From the NCBI GenBank assembly GCA_963978905.1, contig OZ022260.1:18712334-18776333 (forward strand): a stretch of DNA of 64,000 nt. The letters are read 5' to 3'. This stretch comes from Trichostrongylus colubriformis (taxonomy: Eukaryota > Nematoda > Chromadorea > Rhabditida > Trichostrongylidae). Shown here piece by piece: positions 22,519-34,946 of this stretch; the first letter of the stretch is position 1; each line of letters starts with the position of its first letter. Below the pieces are notes generated by a model. That model was not told the DNA's origin, searched no databases, and saw only the letters and a program-made list of their open reading frames with translations. The position numbers were made by a program, and so were the translations under genes.

Positions 22519-25448
22519 CTGAAAATTATCTTCCGAAAAATGAGCATCATGACGTCGCATAACACCAATAGGTGGGCAGGAACGGTAGAGGTAGATTGTT
22601 TACTTTTTCTGAACACGACTACTTTACCGGTTTGTCATATCACAAGAAGAGGCATTCGAAGCCTAAAGGTATAGTCTAGATGTACACTATAAACACCGAA
22701 CGAGCAGGTTTTCGCAATTGTTGTCAGTCTGTCCAACCATTTTTTGGCACTGGAATACTTTGGTACGAGGAGCTACATTCGCATTTTTTTGTAAATGCAT
22801 GTATTAGAATTATGTGATTTTACCATGTCGTTGTATTGTAGGGGATGTTTTACCGCTTTAGCTAGCATCTATCGTTGAATATAACCCTTAAACCAATAAG
22901 GCCTTTGAATATGATTCAGATGGGTACCATAACGTGCTATTTCGAAATAGGAACTATGCTCACCATAAATGGAAGCACGGGAAACGATAAAATGGTGCGT
23001 GGCTCATCCTGAAGTAACAGGAGGCTCGAAGCGATGTAACAAGGCCCTAAACAGACTACCACAATGCATGACCGACGCTCCGCCTTCAAAAGAGCAAGCC
23101 ATAAGCTGCGTACGCCCGCTCCGCATCAAACTTGTACACGACTTTTAAAGATACCTCATGGATGCGGTGCACCATGAATGAAGAAGCCTGCAGAAGCTGA
23201 AACTCTTGCCGAAGCCTGCAGAGAGGTTCGAACGGAACACTATGTCCCAATGGATAATTGACGCTACCGGTTGAGAAGATGACCTCAGTCATCCTGATTC
23301 TCTAGCGCTAACGGTCAGAGCTCAGACGGATTAACTGCCAGTTAGATCAACTTCGAACGAGCGATTGTGATCCGAGGAGACCACTGCTGACTGAGAGCCT
23401 AATGAGGCGGCGATCCCATCTAAGGCATAGGCAAAGATGTTCGCTTGAACGTGCGCTTTGAAAATCCAACGATACTATCCGAGAGATAGCGCAGATACAA
23501 GGCGAAAATAATGCATTCCACAACTTCCATCACGTCCGTTTATATTGCCTTCCACATAGCGGAAATTGGGCCTGAAAATCAAGGTGGCGCTTTTTTTTGA
23601 AAGCTGGATTACACAATGAAGACAGGACGCTCGAGATGACTGATAGCGCTTTGACAAATCTGACATGCTCTATAATCCCGGATCTGGAAGCATTACCGCC
23701 TAATCAACAAATAATCACGTGCTATCGCGATGAGGGTGGTAATCTAAAAAAAATTGAATAGAAAATCACCTCGGACTGTCAGTCTGCAGAAGCATGTGCG
23801 AACCTTAAGGAGGGCTTACTTTTCATCCCGGCGCTCAGGCCGACGTCATACTTCAAGCTGTTGCGCTGGCACGACTCTGGACGCGAAAACGCAGCATTGC
23901 AGGACCACACCGCCGCAGAATCACGTGCGAAAGCGCAACATCACTAATTCGCAGAATCGTGAAGCCTGACGTCCACCTAACGCTGCGTTGATACCCAACG
24001 CGCTGGGATTTTCGGCGGATTGGCTGACATGCGTATCAGTAATTTGAGATTTTGGCAATGCCATGTACCACCACGTCAACCTATTTGCATTATAGCAACA
24101 TCCAAAATCGCGCGAAAATACCAAATCGCAAGTTCGGGGATGCGCTCATTTCTCGATCGATAAGTTCTTTTGCTTAACGCCAAAAATCCAAAAAAAATTG
24201 GATATGAACGCAGTTTGAGCTGAGATTATGCTTCCGCCTTGAGGCCGGCTATAACCTACCTTAGGGAAGAAGCAGAGACGCCGATTACTACTTTTCTCTA
24301 GGCTTTTTGCCTAAGCCGTCGGTGGAGGGGGGGGGGGGGGGTAGAGGAGAATTCCACCTCTTCTCCCACTCCTAAGCCCTCAACTAAGGCTGGGGTAGAA
24401 ATATACAGTAAGTGTACAAAATGATGAGTGTACGATGATATCAGACAAGGGACAACAGCACGCAAATTAGCACCCCTATCATCCCGTCTACCCCACCCCC
24501 CTCTCCTCGTCCATAGTATCAACAACTAAATTATGAAAACACCGTGCCGTGAAAACAAAATTGATTAGACGGTGAGTGTTGGTACGCCAGAATAAAACCC
24601 TTCAATTTTCCTGTCACATCGAATTTTTCGGTGCAACTGTTTCACGTCTCAACAAGCATTCCCTTGTTTGCCGTGACTCTGGTTCAGCGAGCTGCATAGA
24701 TTCCTTAAAAAGAGGGCACTCACGAAGCATCACGACTGATCTTTCGTTGAGTATGTACTCCTCCAGATCGGCCGCCATAATCGACATCGTTAAATTCTCG
24801 CAAAAGTTGTAACTGGGAAAGATTCACGGCTGCGATACAAACTGATCCCGAAATATGGGGGCAGTCCACCATTGGTCCTGAAAATTACGTTCTCTAAGTG
24901 ATATTTCCACGCACGACGACTACATTCACGAATAGAGAGAAAATCAAATGTCGAGCAACACAAAAAACAGTACTGTTGAAGATTAATGGCCGCGTGACAT
25001 GAGTCATCCCAAATAGCTGTCCTGAAGGAAGAACTGGTATTAAATCATTGAAAAATCCCAATAGTCTTTCACTTGCTAATCCAATCAAATTCGGGTATAG
25101 AACTGAGTAAAATTACGTAGATATTTGGACCTAATCCCTTCACGTATTTTATTGAATGATCTCGAGGCTGGCAGCATGCCCAATACGGTAGCCGCAGCAT
25201 CGGTCCTGAAGCGATTTTCGTCCCAGTGCTCAAACTTCGTGGCCTTCAAATTTGTTCACAATTTCTTTTCAGAGGCCTAAAGTTGAGGTTATGCGTTCAA
25301 AGGTTTATTGTTTCGTCATTGATTATGTGTTAATAATTTATGTTATACAGTGATTTTGATTTTTTTCGTACATGTACGTATCGCTGTACTTTCGATATTG
25401 CTTTCGGCCTGAGAATTCTCTCTACATTAGGTTATAATTGTTGTAGAT
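22519..25448. other. Intergenic space between the USP3-like gene and rps-6
   Basis: It should contain the missing USP3 first exon(s) and the divergent promoters. One family A MITE (23838-23977) and a G-run near 24329-24340 are present. A minus frame at 23086-23292 with a fair donor (CATGAG|GTATCT) is unexplained. Confidence 0.6.
23838..23977. repeat. Family A MITE
   Basis: The left end GGCCGACGTCATACTTCAAG and the right GTGAAGCCTGACGTCCACC are inverted. Flanks are TCA (left) and TAA (right), fitting a TNA target. The internal GCGCTGGCACGACTCTGGAC...CGCCGCAGAATCACGTGCG block is diverged. Confidence 0.6.
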
Positions 25449-25482
25449 TGCAATTTTTAGGTAACAAGCGCCATCTGGGAAG
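25449..25482 (+). promoter_or_regulatory. Probable spliced-leader trans-splice acceptor and short 5' UTR of rps-6
   Basis: A U-rich acceptor, CAATTTTTAG, ends at 25460 and is followed by 22 nt (GTAACAAGCG...GGGAAG) directly before the rps-6 ATG. No upstream donor or coding sequence is visible. This is the usual layout for SL1 trans-splicing of nematode ribosomal protein mRNAs. The assignment is inference from position and motif; a cis-spliced non-coding leader exon would look the same. Confidence 0.6.
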
Positions 25483-28400
25483 ATGAAGTTAAATTTCGCC
25501 AATCCGGCGACAGGTCAACAAAAACTATTTGAGATCGATGATGAGAAAAAATTGCGCATGTTCTACGATAAGCGTATGGCGCAGGAAGTCGAAATTGACG
25601 CCTTGGGAGAAGAATGGAAGGTTCGGATATATTTTAAATGTTATGAGTTTTTTAGTTACTTCATACTTTTCTGCGAGTGCGGACCAGACTATTGTGAACT
25701 CCGCAGTTTCGACTATCTTTGCACCACAAGCTAGGGTTCATAGCCTCCTGATTTACGCCCAGTATAGAAGCAAAGGGTGATACGGAAGTCCATGAACACT
25801 CACCAAACTAGAACACTTCGAACAAAAATTCGGGGCTCCCGGTATACTGACACTGGAAACATCATTCAGATCTCAAGATCCACCTTTACTTTTGTGGTTT
25901 CTGCATTTCAAGGAAGGCGTGCGATGTTCGTACATCGGTTTCTATCCATACATGGAAAGAGCATCTGGTCATATTGTGTAAGAATCGCTGGGGTGGACTT
26001 TTTCGTTTCTGCTGTGCTCAGTTCAGTTCGAGTATTCAGTAAGGGGTAACGGGAGGATGCAAATGGTAACCTGGGTTGGGTAAAATGGGGCGGGTCAGTT
26101 AAAGCGGGGGTAGGGATGCAAAGTTTTTGTCAACGTCAGAGGTCCTTTCCCTCCCTAAGCTTAGACTAAAGCAGGTGAGACAGATGCTTCTTTCATGTAG
26201 GGGGAGGGCATATGAGTTTTAGCTTAAGCCTGTGTAGGGAAGGAGTTCGGTGAAAAGTTGCGTCCCCCTCGCTCCCGGCTTCAATTGGTTCGTTTTCTTA
26301 CTGAAGGTTTGGGGGGCTATGCAGTGGCTGTGTTTTACCATTTTGTTAGATCGATTTAGTAGCTCGATGCTGTTCGTGAGTTTTGACTGCTGAGGAACTA
26401 CAACATGATACGCGGTCCTGCTTTGCAGAAGGCTGTGGAAATAGGTCTTAAACTGCTAGGTACCTTTCAAAGTCGTGTTTCATTGCTTTTGCATTGTTGC
26501 ACCGACGCGAGCGTTTGGTTGCAATGGTAAAGTTTTCAGAGTGTACAAGTGAGGTGTTTGCAGTACTTCTTGCTAAAACTCCCGTAAAAACGAGTTAAGA
26601 ATACGACAGGAAAAGCAGGAAGTTTCCAAATCAATGATGAGAGCAACGCAATTTTTCTTCTTATTTGGACCTTTATTTGCTGATCATTGCAGGGATACAT
26701 TGTTCGCATTACTGGTGGAAATGACAAGCAAGGATTCCCCATGAAGCAAGGTGTGCTGACCAACGGTAGGGTCCGTCTGCTTCTCTCAAAGGGCGACTCT
26801 TGTTATCGACCGAGAAAGGCTGGAGAGAGAAAGAGAAAATCCGTACGTGGATGTATTGTTGATGCTAACCTCTCCGTGCTGTCGCTTGTTGTGGTGAAGA
26901 AAGGTAAGTAATTCCGATGAGCTTACGTTTTGACATCACTTTCGTTACGAAAATTATCACCTCGATCATTTGGATTTTTATCACAGTGTACTCAATAGCC
27001 ATATTTTATTATAGACTCACTATGAAGTTACAGGCCTCATTTTGAAGGATAGTTATAGGAATGAATCGTGGTAGGGGAATTTTGCGTTCACGCACTGCTC
27101 TGCATTTTTGTAATATTTATTCATGTTTCTTCGCAGAACAGATTTTATGCTGCAGTTCTTATCATGGGTGGCTATACGTCAAGACAGTGGCTACTTTTTA
27201 AAGGATGATGTGCAAACATCGCTGTTTTATTTCTTTGTTGCGAAAATTGAGAAATCGCTTTCTTTCTTCAAGTATTGTGAGGGAACAGAGAGACTGGGGG
27301 ATTTTAGTTTCCTAATCCCGAAGTTTTCTGGACATTAAAGCTAAGGGCATTGGCCCAGAGAAAACGGTTAGGAGTTCGAAAATAGGAGAAGATCTCCCAC
27401 GTGGTTCTCTGAGAGGTGCCACAATAAAAACTGTTGTCATCCGGCAATTATCCCATATTTTCCCAAATTATTTCAATGCCTCATATCTGGCATTACGATT
27501 TTTTTACAGTTGACCTGCTTGCCAATTTTGGCGGTTGACATGGTGTGCCGTGTAGCAAGCACTGAAACGGAAAGCGGCATGCATCAGTGCACATCCAATC
27601 CTTTCTGCGAATTTTCGAATGTGCGTTTCGCGATACATTGTCGGTGGGGGAGGGCGAGGGTGGAGGGGGAATTGGTCTTATAAACAGAATATAGCTTCAA
27701 ATAATTAAACCATTTTTGCGTTTCCAAATCCCCACATAGTTCACTGAAATATCTGCGTCAATTATTTTTGACCTCACGTTACGAAATGGTAAAACCCTTG
27801 TTTTTTTGCTGAACAAAAAAGGAAGTGTTCCAAATGGGAATTGTTCCTCTGGCCCGACTAGATAAATGGAAAATCTTTTATTTGGGGTCCGAGCCTTTTT
27901 CCTCTGCGATATTGCTTTCGTTCATTTTTTGCATGTACCGTGAGCTGTTCGTTATCATGTAAACAACTTGAAAGCCACCTGAAAGCCGCTGAAGTGCTGA
28001 TTATCTTGGTTTGCTGTGTACTTCGAAGATAATAAGCCATGCGCAATTGTTCCTGACGGAAACTTTAAGATGGCTACTTTACTGCTTCATTGGTTCACAA
28101 TATTTATCACCATTTTTACTCAAGTGAACAATCGATTAGCGTAATAGGTACACGGTCCAGGTTTATTGAAAATTAGATCGAAATTGATATCCGGAACATT
28201 CTTTTAATTTTAGGTGATCAAGATATCGAAGGTCTGACTGACAAGGTTTTGCCACGTCGTCTCGGTCCCAAGAGAGCAACTAAGATTCGCAAATTGTTCA
28301 ATCTTTCGAAGGAGGATGACGTTACAAAGTACGTTATCACTCATGAGAAGCCACGCGGAGAAGGTATGGACATTCATATGGGGATTCTGCCTCTTTATTC

Positions 28401-28921
28401 ACATTTTCTATGTACTGCTCTTTACTGCACAATTCCCACCTCATGTGGGGATTGCGCTAGTGAGGAGCTATAGCAACTATCTACAGTATCTGCCATTAGC
28501 CTCTGACCTAAGTGTGATGCTTCCGTATCATATGGCTTTTGGTTCGTAGCTAGATAACAAGACTTGAAAGCATTGCTTAAATTTTTGAATAAACCACCTG
28601 TCTGAGTTGAATGCATTTAGGAAAACCACCACGCATCATTGCTCCAAAAATCCAAAGACTCATTACACCCACCGTCATTGGAAGACGAAAGGCTCTCCTT
28701 AGGAAAAAGATTCAACAGCGCAACAAGTCTCGTGAGGAGGCTGCTGCGTATCACAAACTCATGACCAAATTTGCTAAGGTGCGTTGATTTCACGTCTTTC
28801 ATGTCCAAATGTTCCACAATGTATTCGATTATAGGAAGTGAAGGATCAAAAAGTTGCTCGTAGAAGATCATCCGCTTCGAGATCGTCGGAGAGTGATGCG
28901 AAGAAGGCTGCCAAGAAGTAA
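25483..28921 (+). CDS. rps-6: 40S ribosomal protein S6 (eS6), five exons, complete
   Basis: The coding sequence is join(25483..25620, 26693..26903, 28214..28363, 28621..28778, 28835..28921), 744 nt including TAA, giving 247 residues against 249 in human S6. All four introns are GT-AG (phases 0, 1, 1, 0; 1072, 1310, 257 and 56 nt). The protein starts [20 protein letters not shown] and continues with the family landmarks [51 protein letters not shown] and [12 protein letters not shown]. The lysine/arginine-rich tail ends with a serine cluster, R228[11 protein letters not shown], matching the S6-kinase target tail; the leucine found before the two serines in vertebrates is absent. S6 is a small-subunit structural protein contacting 18S rRNA. 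The start is the first ATG after a splice acceptor 22 nt upstream. A CATAAA at 28962 may serve as poly(A) signal. It is head to head with the USP3-like gene. Confidence 0.97.
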
Positions 28922-29969
28922 ACGAGATTGTTTTTTGTTATGAAGCTCGTTTGTTTCTCCCCATAAATGTTATTATGTTTTCGAGTGATGAACTGCTGAT
29001 ATGAACCGTTCATTATTACATGCGCCAACATCGATACCATGACCCGTAAATTAATGCTCTTGTTCATCCATTCGTTTTTACCATTACGACGTGAAGAAAT
29101 TGACGGGCAAGGTATTTCACGACATGGCGCGCTTCATTTAGCACGAAAAGGCTGACTTCTAGTGGCACAAGCCCTTTCGCGTCCAAAGAAGGTGGATTAC
29201 CATATTCGCTGCAAGGTCCATAGTCAGAGTCAATTTGGTGCGCTTTCAAGAAGAATGTAGTCTTTCGACTCGAACAGACAGGAAAACAATGAACAGAGGT
29301 TCAGAGAGGTGCAAAATTTTGCCACTATCCTCCGAACCACAGGCGGCTGCCTTTCGTTTTGTATGAATCCATTGTCTCAGCCACCATGCTATCCGTTCGC
29401 CCCACATACATAAGTGGGGCATGAAACTTCTACAGACTTCGTTTGCTTAGTTTTTATGTGGAATAAGAAAAACCTAAAAATCTGCGACTAACAGCAATAC
29501 AAACAGTGGTTTGAAAATAAGCTGATTAGAGGCACCCTTTTGTAAAGTGTTTTTGCTCCTTGTTTGGCACACAAGGTCGCTCAACGAAGATGGACATCAG
29601 TTTCACGTCACATCTACGTACCCCCACATGCGAAAACTTTCAAAAAGCAGGTCTCCTGGGAGACCTTACTAGTGAGTGAAATGATCTCATTGTCACTGAA
29701 TGTGGCACAATGACAAGAACTCATGCCTATAAGGGGACGTATAGCCTCATGTCGAATATTCGCGCGCGGTGAGCGGCACGACGACTTTCTGTGTGATTGC
29801 GTACACTGCGTGTACAACCATTGAAGTTTTACGAGCGAATTAGTTACTTCTTGATTAGGATTGTTATCATGTGATGTTATTGTTCCTTTTACTTTTTGTG
29901 TTACTATTTTGTCTTGCTAGGCTACAAAAGTTATTGTTTTCGGATAATGATGACTGTTACTTCAAAGAA
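28922..29969. other. Downstream of rps-6, no recognised gene
   Basis: The first part is the rps-6 3' UTR. No further coding motif is visible up to the GC-rich repeat. Confidence 0.6.
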
Positions 29970-30350
29970 CCTCCATGGTACCAGCCGCTTGCGTGGAATT
30001 CGGGTGTGTACTCTTACGCATCAGGACACTGCGGCATGTCGCAAGCGAAGCAATGCGGACGAGCCAAAGGCTCCATGTTGTTGGGTCCCCAAGCGCTTAG
30101 AAGTCAACTGCGTATCGCACCCCTAGCATTACGTTGTAGTTGGTTCAAGACCCAACTACCGCGACGCGCATAGCTCGCACACACTGCGTCGCACGCCGTT
30201 CGTCGTCGAACGAAATCCTGACGTAAGGGTACACACCCAGTGGAATTCCAACCGACCGCGTCAAGTCGTGCTGGTGGCACTGCGAGTGCGACGTCGCAAA
30301 GCGGAAATTCGACATAGGGCTACACACACCTATAAGGTCATGGCAAATTG
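29970..30350. repeat. GC-rich inverted-repeat fragment related to family D
   Basis: GGTACCAGCCGCTTGCGTGG at about 29978 and CCCAGTGGAATTCCAACCG at about 30237 are mirrored ends. GTGTGTACTCTTACG and CGTAAGGGTACACACCC form a second mirrored pair. The centre contains GTTGGGTCC...GTAGTTGG palindromes. The stretch stands out in GC content from its AT-rich flanks. Confidence 0.5.
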
Positions 30351-30477
30351 GATTGGGCCCATCAAATGATGACAAACAGAGATACGCGCAAGAATAAAGC
30401 AATATTGTTTTCTTCTGTATGCCAACACGAGGTTAGTTGTGGAACCTTTATTGGCCTAACGTTTCGATCTTCTCGTC

Positions 30478-30902
30478 TTCTTCAGAGGCTGAAGATGGCT
30501 CGAAGCTCTTGATTTGCAAAATATCCGAACAAGCGCCTCCTCCCCTCTAGCGTTTCCGGCGTCGTTTCGAGATCGCTCTCGGACAACCCGGTAATGAAAC
30601 AACAAACTCACCCAAGATTCCACCAGCGGAGCAGCAGCTCGCCTCAATCACATGTGTCAGCAAGGGCGAATGAGTCTTACTTGACTCGATGTCAAGTAAG
30701 GCTCATTCGCCCTTAGTGACACATGTGATTGAGGCGCGAGCTGCTGCACCGCTGGTGGAATCTTGGGTGAGTTTGTTGTTTCATTACCGGGTTGTCAGAG
30801 AGCGATCTCGAAACGACGCCGGAAACGCTAGAGGGGAGGAGGGGCTTTCGGATATTTTGCAAATCAAGAGCTTCGAGCCATCTTCAGGCCTCTGAAGAAG
30901 AA
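30478..30902. repeat. 425-bp snap-back palindrome (foldback MITE)
   Basis: The left arm (30478-30686) and right arm (about 30692-30902) are inverted copies with only a few mismatches; the centre reads CTTACTTGAC-TCGAT-GTCAAGTAAG, a loop of five bases. Because of the symmetry both strands show the same open frame (RAAAPLVESWVSLLFHY...), which is a by-product and not evidence of a gene. It ends 30 bp before the long-TIR element. The left flank also holds TTTATTGGCCTAACGTTTCG at 30440, probably part of the same repeat. Confidence 0.85.
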
Positions 30903-30932
30903 CAATGGCATTACCTCAAACTCACAAGAGGG

Positions 30933-33900
30933 GGGGTGGGGGGAAATACGCCAAATTTCCGCGTGGCCGCCCGCCGCGAGCGGCGCCGCGAGTCCGAGTT
31001 GGGTTCAGGAAACCTGCACATCTAAGATGGCTGGCCCAATTTCACAAAAACCAGTCATTTTTGTGTGTAATATCTTTTTTGTGTGCAGTTTTGTGTGTTT
31101 TTTTGTTTTGTGCTTTCGTTTTTTGTGTGAAGGACAGGGAGACGCAACTTTGCGTCGGGGTCGAAGCTCCTTTCCCTCCCTAGGCTTAGGTTAAAGTTGA
31201 TATCCCCTCCTCCCACTTGAAAAAGCATCTGTCAAAGCGTAGGTTTCATCTGCTTTGGCCTAAGCCTAGAGAGGGAAAGAAGCTTTGACGTCGGTGAAAA
31301 TTTTGCGTCTTCCCCTCCCTCCCGACTTTATTTTACTCCATATTATTAACACTTGTTTGGTCGTCCTGAAATCGTTTTCATGCTCCAGCGTTTACATTTC
31401 TGCTAGAAGTCCTCCTTGCAGACCGAAGATGTACCCGCGTCCGTATCACTGAAAGGCTTCAGCGACGAAAGCTTTGATGACACGTCCTTCCATTGTGAAA
31501 TGCTTCTCCATATGAGTTATGATCAGGTAATTTTGGAGTGTCCCAGTGTTTATCACCTTTGAAGTAGCACTGAAATAGCTAATGCTTTCCATTAAGATCG
31601 ACACTTCAGTGGCGATTGCATTCTTCTGCGAATCGGCCGCTGGCTTTAAAAAGGTAACTGTTGATCTCAAAGGAGTATGTTCGGTTGTTTATTATGTACT
31701 ACTTAGGCTTTATGGAGAATGAGTAGATGCTGAGATGCTCATTAGCAATTTCAGAAAGTGTTTCCCGCATCACAACCACCACTTATTGAGCAACTCTAAG
31801 TTCGTCCGAAGTACTGGCCCCTCCAAACTGTACACCGGTGTGAACGCGAAAATTGGAATGAAAGGTGGTTCATTATTTGGGAATTTAAATTTATTATCTG
31901 TATGTGCACTGACCAGTACACAATTTTCTGATGTTTGCTCACGATACTTTTTCTGATGTATGCTTACGATACTCTTTTTTTCTAAGTTCTTTGCTTCAAT
32001 GCCGAAGAGTCACAATCATAGTCGATTATCTCATCTACTTAATGAGGTAACTAGAGGAGAACAGAGATAAGGCGTCGGGTTTTCATCCTTTCCTTCTGGA
32101 TACGCCACGCTTTAGGTCAGAATCGTATTGTAGTTTTCTTGTGGTCTGGCCTGTACAGTGATTTCTGATGGGCAGGCGTCTTAGAAATAAGAGTTTCTAT
32201 CCTTCCACACTAGCCTCGTACCTGTCAGTTGATCTCGGAGGGTTGGAAGGCTTTTGTAGCCTGGGCGGTCATTGACCCATATAGTTATCTTCTATTCATA
32301 TGGTCTTCAAATCATGCGTATGATTCCCGGTAATCGCCGGCGAGGGAGATAGGACCACTTCTGACTTTTTGTGATGCCACTTGTTGCATATGCGTAAGCC
32401 GTCACTATCCCGGTGCTCCTTTGTCTTTTTTGTCTATTGTTGTGCAACTCCCCCCCCCCCCCCCGCCCTCAAGCTGCTGTCCCACCAATCATATTGCAGT
32501 GACACTTGATTAGAAGGGATGACCGCTGTAGCGGTTTGATTCATGAAGCGCTCATCGAGCAGGTTACCACTGTTTGCTCTCTATTGGAGAAGCTCACTGG
32601 CATGTGTTTTAACATAATAGGATGTATTCAAGTATTTGCAGCTTCAGTTGATTTTTAGAATTGGACGACATGTGTGCCGCCAACTACGTCATCGACGACA
32701 GATTTGAGATTCTCGAGGCGACAGAGGACCGCTCACTGATTCGGCTGACGACTTGCTAGATGCTCAAGACGAAGATTTCAAACGACTCTTTTACGATGTG
32801 TTGAGAAGTTCAAAATTTTCTACGTTGTCATCTCACGAAACTTTCATTGTATAGGTTTTTTTCTTGTCTATTCATACGCTAGCTGCTTTGCAGTGACGAA
32901 TCTGTGACTACTAAAAATGTGCTATGTCCGAATGTTGTTCGGGTTTTTGCTACGTTGTTGTATATTATGCTCTTTTTATTTTTATTTTGTCTTACATTTT
33001 ACGCCACAACATTTCCCGTTGAAATGGTCGGTTCTGTTTCCTTTATTTATGATATTTTTCGAATGACTGCTATTGTCCTTCTGCAATATGTGCGATTACT
33101 AAATATTCGAGAATATCGACTCATATCCTAGCAGCCGCTATTTGTTGCGAAACATATACACACTTTCGTACCTATATTGATACACGGTATCAGACATACA
33201 GTTTCAATAAATGTTTTTAATGGCTTGGTTTTTATTAATGCATTCAAACGTAATGACCTATTTTTACACGTCCCATGATGGATAAACTATCTTTTTGCCA
33301 TACGATCCTGATACAGACGACAAAATTTCGGGGAATGCTAAAGTAGGGTAGGGTACTAACCACCAGTATCAACGATACAGTTTAAGATGAGAACTTCATT
33401 TTCTAATCTTGCATAGCTTCATAACAAGAAATAACGATTGACGAGTTTAACATGAAATCTTTCTCTCTAATGATGTACAACTTCTTCGGACGAACCTAGA
33501 GTTGCTCAATAAGTGGTGGCTGTGATGCGGGAAACACTTTCTGAAATTGCTAATGAGCATCTCAGCATCTACTCATTCTCCATAAAGCCTAAGTAGTACA
33601 TAATAAACAACCGAACATACTCCTTTGAGATCAACAGTTACCTTTTTAAAGCCACGGCCGATTCGCAGAAGAATGCAATCGCCACTGAAGTGTCGATCTT
33701 AATGGAAAGCATTAGCTATTTCAGTGCTACTTCAAAGGTGATAAACACTGGGACACTCCAAAATTACCTGGTCATAACTCATATGAAGAAGCATTTCACA
33801 ATGGAAGGACGTGTCATCAAAGCTTTCGTCGCTGAAGCCTTTCAGTGATACGGACGCGGGTACATCTTCGGTCTGCAAGGAGGACTTCTAGCAGAAATGT

Positions 33901-34359
33901 AAACGCTGGAGCATGAAAACGATTTCAGGACGACCAAACAAGTGTTAATAATATGGAGTCAAATAAAGTCGGGAGGGAGGGGAAGACGCAAAATTTTCAC
34001 CGACGTCAAAGCTTCTTTCCCTCTCTAGGCTTAGGCCAAAGCAGATGAAACCTGTGCTTTGACAGATGCTTTTTCAAGTGGGAGGAGGGGATATCAACTT
34101 TAACCTAAGCCTAGGGAGGGAAAGGAGCTTCGACCCCGACGCAAAGTTGCGTCTCCCTGTCCTTCACACAAAAAACGAAAGCACAAAACAAAAAAACACA
34201 CAAAACTGCACACAAAAAAGATATTACACACAAAAATGACTGGTTTTTGTGATTGGGCCAGCCATCTTAGATGTGCAGGTTTCCTGAATCCAACTCGGAC
34301 TCGCGGCGCCGCTCGCGGCGGGCGGCCACGCGGAAATTTGGCGTATTTCCCCCCACCCC
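30933..34359. mobile_element. 3.4-kb element with about 875-bp terminal inverted repeats and 8-bp target duplication
   Basis: The left arm 30933-31811 and right arm 33484-34359 are near-identical inverted copies, both starting GGGGTGGGGGGAAATACGCC at their outer ends. The direct repeat AAGAGGGG lies immediately outside (30926-30933 on the left, sharing one ambiguous G, and 34360-34367 on the right), which is what an insertion of the whole unit would leave. The 1.67-kb centre has no recognisable transposase; the only longer frame (32904-33131) is hydrophobic and unlike any family I know. An 8-9-bp duplication with very long inverted repeats suggests a hAT, P or Mutator-type non-autonomous element; which one is open. 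Confidence 0.8.
31812..33483. other. Unique centre of the long-TIR element
   Basis: I find no transposase motif. A C-run lies at 32451-32464. The 75-codon frame at 32904-33131 is mostly hydrophobic and unsupported. Confidence 0.5.
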
Positions 34360-34946
34360 AAGAGGGGTACCACGACAAGCCTGGCTCCCTTCCTGAACAC
34401 ACATGCTAAAGTGTCCGATGGCATGCTCAGCGTGAAAAGGTACAGAAAGGCTAGCTCTTAGAACATCTGGATCGACGACACACCTGCACATCCTGCTGTG
34501 AAACATGCAGTTGTTAAGAACGTGTTCCTGTGAAACATGCAGTTGTTGAGAACGTGTTCAAGACGGATGCAAATGTATGCAGTAGCGCGGGGGCAAAGCG
34601 GAGAGAATCCATACGTCCAGCTTCTAACATAGCTGCATCTAACGGCTGCGTTGTATCAGGACATCATGCTAGTATACACACTGAGCAGTGCAGTACGACG
34701 CGTCTGAATAGGGTCGCCCCGTGTGTGACGCGACAGTTTGTGCCACACACGTCCGGACTCGGCGTCTTTGACTGGAGCGCGAAATCCCAATGAAGCTGAT
34801 TTAGATGAACGTACTAGAGGGTTTTCTCAAGAAAGGGTCTTCCTCTCCTTTTCCTATCCGTGTTTATAAGTTGAGTTTTCAAGAATTATGCTCTAATGCG
34901 TGTAACACCCATATTACCGCTAACCGTGAGTGCAAAAAAAAGTAAT

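Noticed and set aside
23086..23292. Minus-strand frame MTEVIFSTGSVNYPLGHS as a possible first exon of the USP3-like gene
   Set aside because: Its donor (phase 0) does not fit the zinc-finger exon acceptor phase, and it lacks the expected C-P-H-like start of the finger.
30456..30895. Mirror-image frames RAAAPLVESWVSLLFHY on both strands
   Set aside because: They arise from the snap-back palindrome; no splice sites or conservation.
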